A stretch of DNA of 64,000 bases from Ctenosaura bakeri (Eukaryota; Chordata; Lepidosauria; Squamata; Iguanidae): contig CAOLHI010002143.1 in NCBI GenBank assembly GCA_948474755.1, positions 221,359-285,358 of the forward strand, given 5' to 3'. Every line of letters starts with the position of its first letter. Position 1 is the stretch's first letter. The notes beneath the pieces were generated by a model. It ran no database searches and was not told where the DNA came from. It was given only the letters and a program-made list of their open reading frames with translations. A program made the position numbers and the translations under genes. Shown here piece by piece: positions 11,740 to 24,234 of this stretch.

Positions 11740-13145
11740 AATGTATTTTAGAAGATATTTCACCCCTGAAATTTCACTGCTGTGTGACAAGATTCAGTGG
11801 TTTTCAAAAAAAGATGAAAAGCTGTCTTCTATACATTCATCAAAGGAAAAGAGATGGTGTCTATAAGATTTAATCCTTGCTTTGCAGTTGCCTGCAAAAA
11901 TAAGGGTATACAAAGCTGTGAGCTACTTAACATTCAACACATTCTTTTCTTATTAACTGGTGTAAATAAACAGCAAAAGGAGCTGCAGTAATTCTGAGGA
12001 CCAAGACATCCATTTATTTTCTGTCTGAAACGGTATTTCAAACCTGCATTTAGTTTATTCATTCTTGTATTTTGGAAAGGACTCAATAGTGAAGGTCATT
12101 TTATTTGGAGAATTGTGGCATTCCACTTTCCTCAATTCACTGCAGAGTCTGGAATGGGTAGAATGGATCTGTTTTGCTCATCCCCACAAGGAGAAATGTT
12201 CCATTCCTGGCATGTCCTATGACAGTAGACAATAGGAACAATATCTACTGGAGAATCATGGTGAACAGATATATACAACACTGGATTAATGGGCCAGTAG
12301 TTCAAATATGGAGGCAGCCTTTTGCTTCAATTGATTTTCAAGGGAGATACACCTTACACCTATTGCATTCAATAAGCTTAAACATCCAGTTTGGGACAAA
12401 ATGTTATTTCATAGCCTGCAGATTTCAAACTAAGCATGGCTAATATTAAGCAGAAACTACTTCGTTTGACAATTCTTTTATGTGGGACACGTTCTAAATC
12501 TTAATTTTTATTTTTATTATTTTTCTCTTAGGCCATATATTTCAGTGGTACAGGTTGTTAAGGGGTCAGAACAGCATATAAACGAATATCCTGTTCCAGC
12601 ATTAGAACATTTTAAAAAGGAAGAGAATAAAGAGAGAGTCACGTCTGTCGGAATAATATAATCAGTTTGATTAAAGAAAGCACTTGAATCCCTGGGACCC
12701 ACCCATCTTCAGAATAGTGTTTGTCCATTGAAAGAAAAAGTCATAAAAATATGCTCACACTTTATCATGAACCAAGATCTCCTGGGAAACAACACACTGA
12801 ACTTTTCAACACTTCCAACATTTTCTCTTCCTACCTCAGGCAAGCTGATGGAAGGTACAAAATAGAGGCCATCAAATTAGGACAACTTCTTGTAGGTGTT
12901 AGATTGACTTAACCAGTTTACTCCCTCATTAATCAAAGGCCTCTCCTGGGGAGGAGAGAGCAATAACATGACAAGAATACCCGTAACATTTTAGCTGCTT
13001 TTAAAATAATAAGAACAAAAACTTTTAAAATGTTGGGATATAGAGGATGTGTTGCAGAGGTGTGTGCAGTCTTTCAAGGTCCTGAAGGGAATACGTACTT
13101 CTCTGGGCCTTGAATTTTGCGAAACAGTGTTCTAAAATAGAGTTT
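11740..13145. other. No gene recognised
   Basis: AT-rich unique-looking DNA with short frames only. No splice-flanked conserved exon seen. Confidence 0.45.
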
Positions 13146-13149
13146 TAAT

Positions 13150-13510
13150 TAGTGTACCAACTGTGCCCATTTCTGAAGAAGGTGGATCTGGCCATGGTGA
13201 TACATGCCTTGCTATCCTATTTGGATTACTGTAATATATTCTATGCAGGACTCCCTTTGAAAAGTGCTGTAGCCAGGTTGGTAACTAGAGCTGGCTACGA
13301 GGAGCACACTACTTCCTCATTGCAACAGCTCCACTGACTGCTGGTCCATCGGCACAGCTAAAAGTGGTGGTTTTCACCTTTAAAATCCGATATGGCTTGG
13401 GCCCAAGTTATTTGAAGGACCATATCTCCCTTTATCAACCCAGTAGAGCTCTAAAATTGTCTCTATCCCACCGCCTTCTCAGGCTTGTTTGGTGGGAACA
13501 AGGGAAAGAG
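13150..13510 (+). mobile_element. L2 LINE fragment (ORF2 C-terminal region)
   Basis: Plus-strand remnant that translates with frameshifts to YQLCPFLKKVDLAMVIHALL, SYLDYCNIFYAGLPLK and YEEHTTSSLQQLH. These align with the L2 segments xxLRPFLExxDLATVTHALV, SRLDYCNxLYxGLPL and REHTTPLLQQLHWLP seen in the longer copies at 2.2 and 36.8 kb. Truncated at both ends. Confidence 0.78.
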
Positions 13511-13514
13511 CTTT

Positions 13515-14395
13515 CTTGGTGGTTAATCTAGTTCATCCACCAATGGCTCTGCCTTTCCGCTGCAGTGGGATTGTATATTCCTATGAAGCAAGTGACTATG
13601 CTGATGATAGCCATGCTGCTGGTAGGGTCTCTTCCATGGCAGACAGGCTTTGCTGTGGAGCCAGAATAAACACGCCAAACAGCTATTGGGTAACAGCAGT
13701 AGTGGGGTGGTGACAGTGGTGGAGAATTTCTCAGAGACAATGGCAGTGGCACCATAGCTAACATTTGTTAGTATTGCACAGAAGAAGGCATGGTAAATCT
13801 CCTTTTAACATCTTTTACCATGAAACTTCTGTGATGGGACAATCCAAAATGAAATAAGAAATAGTACCAAAAGATGGCACTCCCAGGTGAAATGGCACTC
13901 AGTGAGCTACTGGGACAGAGCAGAGGACAAATATGAATAGCACTGTGGCTAATGCTGCAAGTAGACTCAAGCTGAAAGGACATTCAACTGTTGATGTACT
14001 CAGAGGTGACAAGAAAGTCCAAAGCTGTACAACATATATTGTACAAAAATGGGTTGTGAGAAGCATGAATCAGGGGAAACCAGACATAATTAAACAAGAA
14101 GTGAAACTTCTACTAACATTGCAATACTTGGGAGAATGAGCTAAAGTGGACAGGAATGGGGCATTTTGAATCAGGCAATTACACAGTGTTTTACTAAGGC
14201 AATGAAAATATAAGAAAAAATGAGATGCTATTTATAGTGGGTAAAATATATTGCCTACTCTAGTTCTAACTAAAATATCTCAATAAATATGGAAAACAAT
14301 GCAATGGCTCACGGATTCAAAATGTTCTATTCCCCCCAAAAAAGGGACCTGAGGGATTGCAGTAACCACAGGAGCACTGCATTAATCTCCAATGA
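13515..14395. other. No gene recognised
   Basis: Nothing supported apart from short chance frames. Confidence 0.4.
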
Positions 14396-14399
14396 AAGC

Positions 14400-15930
14400 A
14401 AAATGATGTTCAAGATTCTACAATTTTTTTTACTATGTATGGAATAAGAGATGCCAAATATATGTTGGATAATGGAGCACACCAAAAAATTTCAGAAGAA
14501 AATCAGCTTGCCCTTTATAGATGATAGCAAAGTCTTTGATTGTGTGGATTATGAAAAACTTTGGATTGCTCTTAAAGAAATGGGTGTGCCACAACATACA
14601 TTTGTCCAAATGTGTAATCTGTACTAAGGACAGAATATGGAGAAATGGAATGGTTTCCAATTGGCAAAGGGTCAGGCAAGATTACACTTTACCACCCTAC
14701 CTGCTTAACTGGTATGCTGAACATATCATAGAATCATAGAGTTGGAAGAGTCCCCAGGGGCCATCGAGTCCAACCCCCGCTATGCAGGAACACACATCAA
14801 AGCATTCCCAACAGATAGCCATTCAGCCTCTGCTTAAAAACTTCCAAAGAAGGAGACTCTACCACACTCCGAGGCAGCATATTCCACTGCCAGACAGCTT
14901 TGACCGTGAGGAAGTTCTTCCTGAGGTTCAAGTGGAATCTCCTTTCCTGTAGCTTGAATCCATTGCTCCTTGTCCTAATCTCTGGAGTGGCAGAGAACAA
15001 GCCCGCTCCCTCTTCAACATGACACCCTTCAAATATTTAAACATGGTGATCATATCCCCTCTTAACCTTCTCTTCTACAGACTAAACATACCCAGCTCCC
15101 TAAGCCCTTTTTCATAGGGCATGGCTTCCAGACCCTTCATGTTTTGGTCGCCCTCTTCTGGACAGATTCCAGCTTGTTGATATCCTCTTGAATTGAGGTG
15201 CCCAGAACTGGACACAATATTCCAAATGAGTCCTAACCAATGCAGAATAGAGTTGTACCATTACCTCTCAAGAATTGCGTTGGCTTTCTTGGCTGCCGCA
15301 TCACACTGCTGACTCATGTTCAGCTTGTGATCTACTAAGATTCCTAGATCCCTTTCACACATACTGCTATCCAGCCATGCGTCCCCCATCCTATATTTGT
15401 GCATTCCATTTTTTCTGCCTAAGTACAGGACCTTACATTTCTCTCTGTTGAAATTCATTTTGTTAGCTTTGGCCCAGCTCTCCAATCTGTCCAGGTCATT
15501 TTGATTCTGTCCTCTGGGGTATTGGCAACCCCTCCCGATTTGGTATTATACATAAAGCAGGATTAGACTTGGAGGAAGGAGGTATGAAAATTAGAGGAAG
15601 GAACATGAACAGTTTAAGATATGCATAATACTAAATAGCAAAGACCTGTAATAATTAATGAAAAAAATCTAGGAAGGAAATGCTAAGGCAGGTTTATAGT
15701 TGAACTTTTTTTTTTTTAAAAAAATGACCTAGATGATTTACATACCTTTAAAGCAGATGATTTTCCATATCAAGACTTTCCATATTTTGGTTCAGTCATT
15801 AATCAGAATGGGGACTGTAGTCAAGAAATTAGAAGGCTAGGACTTGGGAGGGCAACAACAAAGAAGAGGCCATAATCCTCCAAGCCAGTTGTAAGATATG
15901 TGCCTGTATGCCAGTCGACAAATTGGTTTT
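14400..15930 (+). mobile_element. BovB/RTE LINE fragment, split by a CR1 insertion
   Basis: Plus-strand reverse-transcriptase remnant. Left part: YMLDNGAHQKISEENQLALY.. region with FIDDSKVFDCVDYEKLW (the FIDYxKAFDCVDHxKLW motif), LxxxGVPQHTFVQMCNLY and finally YAEHI near 14705-14725. After the CR1 insert it resumes at about 15549 with HKAGLDLEEGGMKIRGRNMN, SLRYA (motif C remnant) and later FGSVINQNGDCSQEIRRLGL near 15790-15850. These are characteristic BovB/RTE motifs in the correct order. The frame is broken many times. Confidence 0.78.
14728..15548 (-). mobile_element. CR1 LINE, 5'-truncated, inserted in BovB
   Basis: Minus-strand CR1. The 3' end at the left reads catagaatcatagagttgga, the complement of the tccaactctatgattctatg terminus typical of CR1. 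The coding part includes MNFNREKCKVLYLGRKNGMH, ERDLGILVDHKLNMSQQCDA and [11 protein letters not shown], with the C-terminal [20 protein letters not shown] and [17 protein letters not shown]. It starts within the ..DDTKLGG region, so it is strongly 5'-truncated. It interrupts a plus-strand BovB reading sequence. Confidence 0.9.
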
Positions 15931-15949
15931 ACTTGTCTTGAAAGATGGT

Positions 15950-16202
15950 AGAATTTTTCTCGGGGCTTGAACTGATGTCACTGAGGAGTGGTTCCAACCC
16001 GCCCATCAATATTTAATTGATATTTTAATGCTGTTTTTTATGTATTTTAACATGTTTTAATTATTATTGTGGTTTAATTTTCTTTTAACTTTTGTATATG
16101 ACATTTTTAGTTATGTTTCTTTTAATGGCCGTAAACTGCTTTTAGTCTCCTTGGGGAGAAAAGTGGGATAAAAATAAAGATGATGATGATAATAATAATA
16201 CA
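15950..16202 (+). mobile_element. L2-like LINE 3' UTR and tail
   Basis: AT-rich plus-strand stretch ending ggccgtaaactgcttttag .. ggagaaaagtgggataaaaa and then (taa/gat)n repeats, the standard L2 3' terminus. No coding part remains. Confidence 0.6.
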
Positions 16203-16479
16203 AAATTTCTGCTTAACATAGAAGGAGTGGGAGGCTGCATCATTACTGACAAAGTGAGTCTGTGGCTGAATTTGGATTTGAAAGGGTTCTGCACCCTTGC
16301 CTTGCAATATGCCCTAAACTATCCATTTATATTGTTCTGTGTTAATTTTTATGCATTTCTATGTTATCTATCCCACTACCTAGAGGGGCTGGCTGAATAT
16401 TCAAACATAGTCTTTCTTGTAGTTATATCCCAACTGTGTAATGCTTCATAGAAAAGTTAGACAGGTTCCATCTCTATTA

Positions 16480-16660
16480 GGCCATTTCTGCATACACAGT
16501 TATAGTGCTCTTATTCCATTTTCAACATCCTGAAGAATCCTGGGGTTGAGAATTCTCAGCCAGAGAGGTCTTTGGCCGCAATAGACTACAAACCCCAGAA
16601 TTCCACAGGATGTTTGAAAGTGGAATAATAGTACTATAACAGTGTAGTGTAGAAATGGCC
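16480..16660. mobile_element. Foldback MITE, copy B
   Basis: Near-palindrome: ggccatttctgcat at the left, agaaatggcc at the right, with ccactttcaa / tttgaaagtgg-type arms. Left flank TTA, right flank TTT, so the possible 3-bp duplication has decayed. Confidence 0.85.
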
Positions 16661-17024
16661 TTTCATGTTTAATGTTTTATTTCACTCTTTACTGTGATTC
16701 TCTAATTTTATTGTATTGAATATTTTTGCTTCTGTATGTTTTTTTTAATTAAAAAATTTGTTTTTTTACTTAAGTTTCTTTCCATTTTTATTGTTTATTG
16801 TATCTATTGCATCTTGTCTGGCAGGTGGAGGGTACAATACATACATTTATTAAACACATTGACCCAGCCACTAAATACATCATCCACATAGGGATGGTGG
16901 CCTTTGGAGGAAGGATTGTGTGAATGGCAGTTCCTTGCTCTGTGAAGGTCATCGGAGGAACAACAAAGAAAAATCGTGGACACAATGCAAACTTTTAAAA
17001 ACAGCTTTATCTGGAATCCACTTA

Positions 17025-17955
17025 GGGCTTTTCCGCACTTTGGAGGGGAAATGGGGCAGTCCATTACTTACTGGACTGGCACGCTTTTCCTGATGATCCA
17101 CGACAGTCCAGAGCTGTGTGTGCCTGCTTTACACACTCTCTGGCAACGAAAATGGAGGCTTCTGGTTGGCAAAGGCTCTCCACCAATCGGAGAAGCTCTC
17201 CAGCCGGAAGCCCACCCCCAGAAGATCTGCAGACTCCACACCGGAGCGTGCCTGTAGATCTATACTTTACAGAGCGACGGGCTGGAGCGCACCGCAATAT
17301 TGAAAGTCCTCTTTTAGGCCATTTCCACACGGGGTAAAACCCCGCGTTGAGACGATCCGAGATGGAGGTCGTCCACACCGCGGGGCGATCTAGTGCGGTT
17401 GGAAAATGTGAGGCTCCACACCTCCAACCGCTCTAGTGCAGCCGCTAGGGTGGCGCTGCGAGTTTTTTAAAAACCACCTTCCCAGGTGGCTTTTCGAAAC
17501 TCGCCCGCACTAATCTGCCACTGCTCCCGGTGTGAATCTGCAGAGACGCATTAGTGCGTCTCTGCAGATCTGCCCGGGGGCGGGCTTCCGGCTGGCGCGC
17601 TGCCCTGATTGGTGGAGCGCCGCCGGAAGCTGCCAGCCGCCATTTTGGGCGCCGCCAAATGCCGTCGAAATTCGGCGGCGTGTGGAGCGGCGTACCCACA
17701 CTCCCCCAGGGACGGAGCAAAACGCACGCAGGTAATCTCCGCCCCTGTGTGCGCCGCCCCGTTTCGGCTCTGCACGTGTGAAAAGGGCCTAAATCAGTCT
17801 TTCAATAGCACGGGCGACCAGTAGTTCTGGGCGTTCTGGAGCGGGCTGAAGTCCGGACAAACAGTAAGTAGTCCGAACCCAGCTCGCTCCCAAATGTGAA
17901 TGTCCTTGTGGGAGGATGCACCAGCCCATTTCAAAAATAAAATGCGGAAAAGGCC
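17025..17955. mobile_element. GC-rich DNA-transposon-like element with terminal inverted repeats
   Basis: The ends are inverted: gggcttttccgcacttt at the left, and at the right the complement of ggccttttccgcatttt. The flanks are TTA (17022-17024) and TAA (17956-17958). Inside it lies a second element of similar type (17317-17789). The left part around 17155-17260 (ctctccaccaatcggagaag..ccagccggaagcccac) is homologous in inverse orientation to 17560-17650 of the inner element, so both belong to one family. No transposase frame is recognisable; it is presumably non-autonomous. CpG-rich. Confidence 0.65.
17317..17789. mobile_element. Inner GC-rich foldback element
   Basis: 473-bp block, much richer in G+C than its surroundings. 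Termini are ggccatttccacacg (left) and the complement of ggcccttttcacacg (right). The flanking bases are TTA and TAA. It contains a perfect 15-bp-arm hairpin near 17537-17570 (ATCTGCAGAGACGCA, TTAG, then the exact complement). It lies inside the 17025-17955 element. The short frames seen on both strands are chance effects of high GC. Confidence 0.65.
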
Positions 17956-18389
17956 TAAGGCTAAGACTTCCCATGAATCATCCTCAAGATGGTATAGTCA
18001 ATTTATCTGTGGTCTTTCATTCAAGACTGCTAATATCAGACCTCATTGGGGGTGACCTGTTTAAGCATCACAGTATAATAAGGAAATGATCTCAATAATG
18101 GCTGTTCTTGAAGTCTTCTCTGCCTAAGGTATGAAGACTCAGTACAAAAACTTTAATCCCTTTCTATTGTTTTGCTAATAAAAGAAATCTCTCGATAATA
18201 AGATGACACATTAAATGGGCTCACTCGGGGAAAAATGACAGTATGAGCAAGGAAATACAATCAACATTTTTAAGAGACTATTAAAGCTCGTAAACTGTCA
18301 CAGAGTTAAATGTGGGGGGATGAAGAGCAGATTCACAGTGAACTGAGACAAGAAACTAAGGTGTATACAGTTGGTCCTCCACTGTTGTT

Positions 18390-19140
18390 GGTTTAGCATT
18401 TGCAGATTTGATCATTAATCAATGATGTGTAATATGAAAACATTTACATTCAGTGTTTCATTTTTAAATATACACAATCCATCATTATCCAAAAAACAAA
18501 TAATAGAAAAACAAAAAAAAAATATCTACAACTATATCTATTAAAAACTATGTTGGCATTCCATTTATCTGTAGATTTGTAATTATTAATTGAAATTGAC
18601 TCCTTTTTCAATCAGTGGCAAGTGTTTTCCTACAATCTTAACTTCCTGAAATAATGCAAATGACTCCAAAATTAATAAAAAAAACAAGCAAAAATCCCCA
18701 TAACTCAGTAACATCTATAAGCTATTCAAAAGCTTAGAAATCATCTCTACAGCAAGAATATCCTAATCCTTTGTTCACATCCATTAATAATCTAAACATA
18801 TTCCTGGACTCATTCTTGAAAGCCTACAATAGATATCTTTCCCCATGTATTTTCCCATAGGGATGTTAGTATCTCGTAATCAGATCTAAAATGCTGAATC
18901 GATTTTCCATTTAGTGACAGCATAAACTTATCTAGTTCTGCCATATCATATAATTTTAAAGTCCAGTCTTCCATTGTTGGGATAGAAGCTTCTTTCCATC
19001 TCCAAGCAAAGATTATTCTGGCTGTGTAAATCATATAAGATTCTCTTATATTTATGTCTTACTTGTATATCAATTTCACCCAAAATTTCATGCAAAATAT
19101 TAAATAAATATATCTCCGGTTAGCATTCTGATATTTCAAA
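18390..19140 (-). mobile_element. L1 LINE 3' part (ORF2 C-terminus)
   Basis: Minus-strand translation at 18810-19034 gives MIYTARIIFAWRWKEASIP, TMEDWTLKLYDMAELDKFML and WENTWGKIS. This is the L1 ORF2 C-terminal pattern (ARxLxAxxWK, P..EEWxxKLxxxAEMDKL). The 3' UTR runs to about 18390. Truncated and decayed. Confidence 0.7.
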
Positions 19141-19144
19141 AGGT

Positions 19145-20115
19145 TTACAAAGTGCAGCTGCCTATCTCACTCAGCTGACACTTGCCTCCCTGGCATCTAT
19201 TCAGTGCTGTCCCAACTGAGCCCTCCCTGCAAGGTTCCTCCAAAGGGAAAGCTGATAGAAAACTGAGGAGGCTCCATTTTACAGAGCACAGTTCAGAGTG
19301 TGCTTGAAGGCTGGTTTTCGTGTGAACGACTGTCCAGGCCAAGTCCAATTTAAAAAGAAAGAAACATGAGAAGAGAGAGCTAGAGGAAGCCTTGAAATTG
19401 CCACAGGGAAGAGTGGGGGGAAACCTGGAGGGCAGATGTATTGGGTCATCCAATCACATTCTTTCCAGCACTGCAAGATTTTTTTGTATTTCTGTTTAAA
19501 TTGTAGTAATTATTTCTCTGTGTTCATTTATACATATAAATTAATGAATATCAATTTTACACAAACCACTGCCCCCTTTTTCCGGAATGCCTTTCTTTTG
19601 TTTTCCCCTTGTCAAGACCTGAATGGACATAGTAGCCTGACTTTCCACAATTTTCCTCTCCCTCCCTCATCCCCCTGTCCTCAGCCCCCCTCCTTCTCTA
19701 GAGTTGCCTTGATTTGAGATGACTTGGAAGGACTTATAGGATGCTGTCAGGAAGAGAGAACTGGGAATGCCCCCCTTCTGCCTACTCTGATTTTATTCTG
19801 GAATGACCACTAGGTCCAAGTGTATGAAGACATCCAAAAGTCCAGACAAAACATTTTTAGAAATGGTTTTCATGACTCAGATGTAAACTGATGTTTTATT
19901 CTGCACACTGCTTTGGATGCCAGTCCACACAGCTCATAATGAGATAAAACGACACAACACAAACTAGACAGTGTGATCCAAAATCTGGAGGTCTTTTTGC
20001 AAAAGATCTGTAAAGCTTTGCAGTTCTGGATGGTGGCAGATGGAGAATATGACTCATTATGGTAAAGGAAAAGTGGATGAGCACATGTCATTGTTTGCAT
20101 GCTTTGCTTTCTCTG
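19145..20115. other. No gene recognised
   Basis: Mixed-composition DNA with only short frames. Nothing supported. Confidence 0.4.
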
Positions 20116-20120
20116 AGATG

Positions 20121-20323
20121 GGCCATTTCTGCCCTACAGTGTTAGAGGTCTATTATTCCACTTTCAATACCCTGTGGAATCCTGAGGTTTGTAGTTTACT
20201 GAGGCCAAAAAGCTCTCTGGCTGAGAATTCTAAATGCTCCTCCCTAAACTGCAAACCCCAAGATTCCATAGGATGTTGAAAGTGGAATAAGAGCTCTATA
20301 ACAATGTAGTGTGGAAATGGTCA
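20121..20323. mobile_element. Foldback MITE, copy C
   Basis: Palindromic element: ggccatttctgccctacagt at the left, ccactttcaataccctgtgg in the arm, gttgaaagtggaataagagc in the opposite arm, and gtgtggaaatggtc at the right end. Confidence 0.83.
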
Positions 20324-20329
20324 TAGACT

Positions 20330-22585
20330 TTTCAATCCAACCAATATGCCTTTCCTTATCATGAATTAGGAAAAGGTTTTGTGCTTCCCCCTGGGATAGC
20401 AGCAGTACAGAAATGTTTGGGGAGGTGCTCACCACACCTCCCACTCAGGTAGTGCTGCCTCAGTGGTTCTTATTGAACAATCAGCTTGCCCAGGTAAGGC
20501 AGGAAGCAAACGTTGGTCACCTGCTGGAATCAACATCTACCTCCAATTTGGTGGAAAAGATACCCAAGCCTGCTGTGGTTCCTAGACCCTTGGAATTAGA
20601 CTCTGACTCTTTTGTTCACCTACCCTCTGGACTGCTAACTAACCATGTGACATCATTCCTTATCCAGTGAATTACAGCAAAAGGATTTCTGGGAGGAGGA
20701 GAGAGATTTGCAATCCATTTTAGATCAACTATTCACCTGTTTCTCATTTTAGCCAGCAGTATATTAAAACAGTCACAAAATGGTATCCATCAAATATGGT
20801 AGTGCAGGAGAACAACCCAGTCATAAAATGGTGGCAGGTTGTGATTGGCGTGATCACCTGGCAATTGGAGTTAGAATTTTATATTTTCCTTTAATGCTAC
20901 AGTGATTTTCTTGTAGCAGAGAATTCTAGAATTTGACTTTTCTCAGGCTAAATGCAGACACCATGACAATATTTCCTAGGATATTGATGGCATTCAGACC
21001 CTGTTAACATGCATCCTGTTTGAGAAGCTGTGTTTCTGGACTTTTCTCAATGACAGGAATGAAAATTATTTTTCTAATAATCAACAAAATATTTGGATTT
21101 CAGCAGAAATCGATAAACAATCTAGTCCAAGACTGATGGTTAATCATTCAGGGGGAATATCTGTCCTTCACTTTCAAGACCTTTCTCCATCCTCAGAGTG
21201 GAAAAGGTGGTTCAAATTTCTTTCAAAAACTACAATCTTTCAGATGATTAGGGCATTTTGCCTACACTTCCTCCCATCTCCTTGCTGATGAGCCACATTT
21301 ACTCCCATACTAAGCAGTTCTGTTCTGGACTTTGTCCTATAAAGACTGGAATCCTGTATAGGTCTTATGCATGTGCACATTCCCTACAGAAGAATTTGGA
21401 CCTTTTTTTTTAAATCTCATGTTGAATGCCTGCATCCATGTTAAAGTTTTTGGAAACAGAAGGACACATGTAATGTCATTAATTTATATTCTAAGCCATT
21501 TTGAGTTCCATTTGGGAGAATATAAATCAAATAAATAACTGATACTGGTATAGATGCCAATGCACAAACACATTTGATTGTACTTTCATTGTGCACTGCG
21601 TTGCAAAACACTGACACACAACCCAAGGACTACATAGTACAATCAAAGTGTAACTCCACATGCAGTGTTAAACTTTGCAGTCCCAATGTCAGATCTTGTC
21701 CAGTGTCCCCTAGATGAGCACAGGAACAGATGAGGTGCAAAACAGTGATTATAGAGTCCTTAGGATAAAGTAGACAGGGTAAAGTCTATAGAATAAGGTA
21801 GACTTGACATAACAACAAATTTTCTAAAAGACAAATGGATAAATCAACTGGCATATCTATCCTCAGAAAAACCAATGGGAGAAAAAAATCCAAGAGTTAT
21901 CTCCTCTACCTTCTGAACATCAGTGCTAAAATGTTAAACTCTGATAAATAAGCATCATGAAGTGTTCCTACCTGAGAAAACGCAGTGACCATACTGACTT
22001 TGCTAATGCAGTCAGGTTTCAGTTCCATCCATTAAGTAATTTTCTGTACTGCTGTATATTTAAGGAAGGTGGAATATCAGTACAGGATTCAGCTTATAAT
22101 ACCAATGTGGATGGAATATTATTTCCAATATCCTCTGGTGTTTTTGTTCAGTGCTGTGTGTTACAGGCATTGTCGGCATCAAAAAACAACAACAACTTTC
22201 TATAATTTCTGTACAAGGGAACGGCACCTGCTTATATGCATACATTGAATTGTGAAATCTAATCTTACACTTTTCAATGGCTTTTTTTCTTAAATTGTCC
22301 ATTCAGCTACTTGATCCAGCCCTTTGATATGTGTGCATTCATAAGCCTAACAAAGGACAATACACCCATTCCTAGATGAATATCAGCAGCATTCAAGGCT
22401 TCTTTCTTATCTAGTTTCCTCCTTCTTTTCATGGATTATTTTGTTCATTCATGACACTCAATGGGCATATTCCTGTTTCTTTTTCCTTATATAAATATTG
22501 AAACAGAGACAAGGAGTACAGCCAGTGAAATCAGTGGGACTTAATATGATCATAACTAACTTGAGGAACTAACCTGGAGGAGTTC
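20330..22585. other. No gene recognised
   Basis: Unique-looking AT-rich DNA. No supported exon, LINE or SINE. Confidence 0.4.
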
Positions 22586-22589
22586 CACA

Positions 22590-22830
22590 CAAGTATTTGA
22601 AGGGATGTCATGTTGAGGAGGAAGCGGGCTTGTTTCCTGCTGCTCCAGAGACTAGGACAAGGAGCAATGGATTCAAGCTGCAGGAAAGGAGATTCCACCT
22701 AAGTCTCAGGAAGAACTTCCTGACAGTCAGGGCTGTCCGGCAGTGGAATATACTGCCTTGTTGGTGGAGTCTCCTTCTTTGGAAGTTTTTAAGCAGATGC
22801 TGGATGGCTATCTGTGAATATGGCTGCCTT
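22590..22830 (+). mobile_element. CR1 LINE fragment (C-terminal end)
   Basis: Plus strand: Lys-Gly-Cys-His (KGCHVEEEAGLF), then [36 protein letters not shown] and a remnant of the [11 protein letters not shown] block. This is the same CR1 subfamily as 49795-50780. It lacks the final octamer tail. Confidence 0.85.
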
Positions 22831-22834
22831 CTTC

Positions 22835-24135
22835 AAGCTTTATGTTAGTGTACCTTTTTTGTGGAGGGTGTCTGTGGTTTTTACATACTGAATGCCTTAC
22901 TTTGGTTTTTGTGTTTCTGTCCCCTTTCACCATCTATCATGTTTTCCTTTTGGCAGAATAAATGAAGATGGTGTCCCTAAGTCACTGAGGAACTTGGGCT
23001 GGTGAAAGGATTGACTTATAGGGTACCTTTGACAAGTGAGAATAGGGATTTAGGCAACTATAGCAACATCAAAACATCTTCCCTTTGGATGCCACAATGA
23101 ACTTGAAGCATAATAGCCTATGATGAGAGAAAATGGCATTTCACATACAAGTAAAGCTGTTTGGATTTTTCCTTACTCCAACTTGTATACGTGGATCTAC
23201 TCTACGTATGACTGAATCCTAGTCCAAAGGTTATGCCAGTTTTTGTTTGTAGTAAAATGTAGTTTAATGGAAATATTTAATATTTCATTAAACATGTCAA
23301 TTAGAGAAAATTTATATCAGTTGATACGTTATAAGGTGATATTCACACATACACACATATGCACACACTCACACATGTATGAAGATGACTAATAACCCTA
23401 TGGAAAAATATTGGAATACCAAATCTCCTTAGATCCCTTGCATCATCTTAATTTTATGGATGAATTATTTTTTAGCCAACAATATAAGGAAGTAACAATT
23501 TATGTGCTGGCTACAGCAAAGATAAAAACCTTCTAGGGATGAATTGTTGGTTCAAATATGGGTTTTGCTATTTGACTCATTATATTACTTTATTTGATTT
23601 ACAACTCTCCTTTCCTCATAGGAGTTGAAAATCGAATAAAGAATACAAAGAGAAAACAGATTTACAGTAAACCAGACACATTTTAATAATTTTTGTTAGA
23701 AGTAAAGCAATCTATCCAGATAATAATATCTTTTATTTACAATAATCCTGTATAGCTTTTTTTTTAATGTATGGATATATAGGAAAGTGAAAACAATTCA
23801 TTTGTCTGTGTCTTAGTATTCTTCATGTCTGTCTTATTTTAATAACACAGATAAGGATGTTTATTGGTTGCAACGTATATCAGACATTGTATTGATTTTA
23901 TTGAATATGCAATTTACAGAAGTGGATCTATTTTTTTTAAAAAAAGCTGGAAAAATGAAAAGATCTTTGCTGGGCACCAAAATGTAATAATCCTGAAAAG
24001 GGATAAGCTAAGATCTCTGAGGAGACTATTCTAAGGTTAAGGTGTGACCTCTAAGGCTGTCTTTTCAGCAGCCATTCCCCTAAGCATTTCAGGGACACCT
24101 ACAGTGGAAATAGCCAGGCTTTCATGTACCTTGCT
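22835..24135. other. No gene recognised
   Basis: AT-rich DNA. A short LINE-tail-like piece (acaactctcctttcctcat..gagttgaaaatcgaataaag) near 23600-23640 may be an old minus-strand L2 tail. A weak (CA)-rich tract lies near 23345-23375. Confidence 0.4.
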
Positions 24136-24141
24136 GTGAAA

Positions 24142-24232
24142 TGTCCTCTGAATAAATTTTGCAAAGAAAACCTCATAATGGGTTCACCTTAGAGTTGCCA
24201 TAACGGTAATGACATGAAGGCATGCAACAACA
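24142..24232 (+). mobile_element. SINE 3' end (Sauria-type)
   Basis: Carries only the 3' half of the family: ttgcaaagaaaacctcataa, then gggttcaccttagagttgcc and acatgaaggcatgcaacaac. Confidence 0.65.
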
Positions 24233-24234
24233 AT

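Noticed and set aside
17064..17824. Many overlapping frames on both strands
   Set aside because: All lie in the GC-rich nested DNA element; no transposase motifs.
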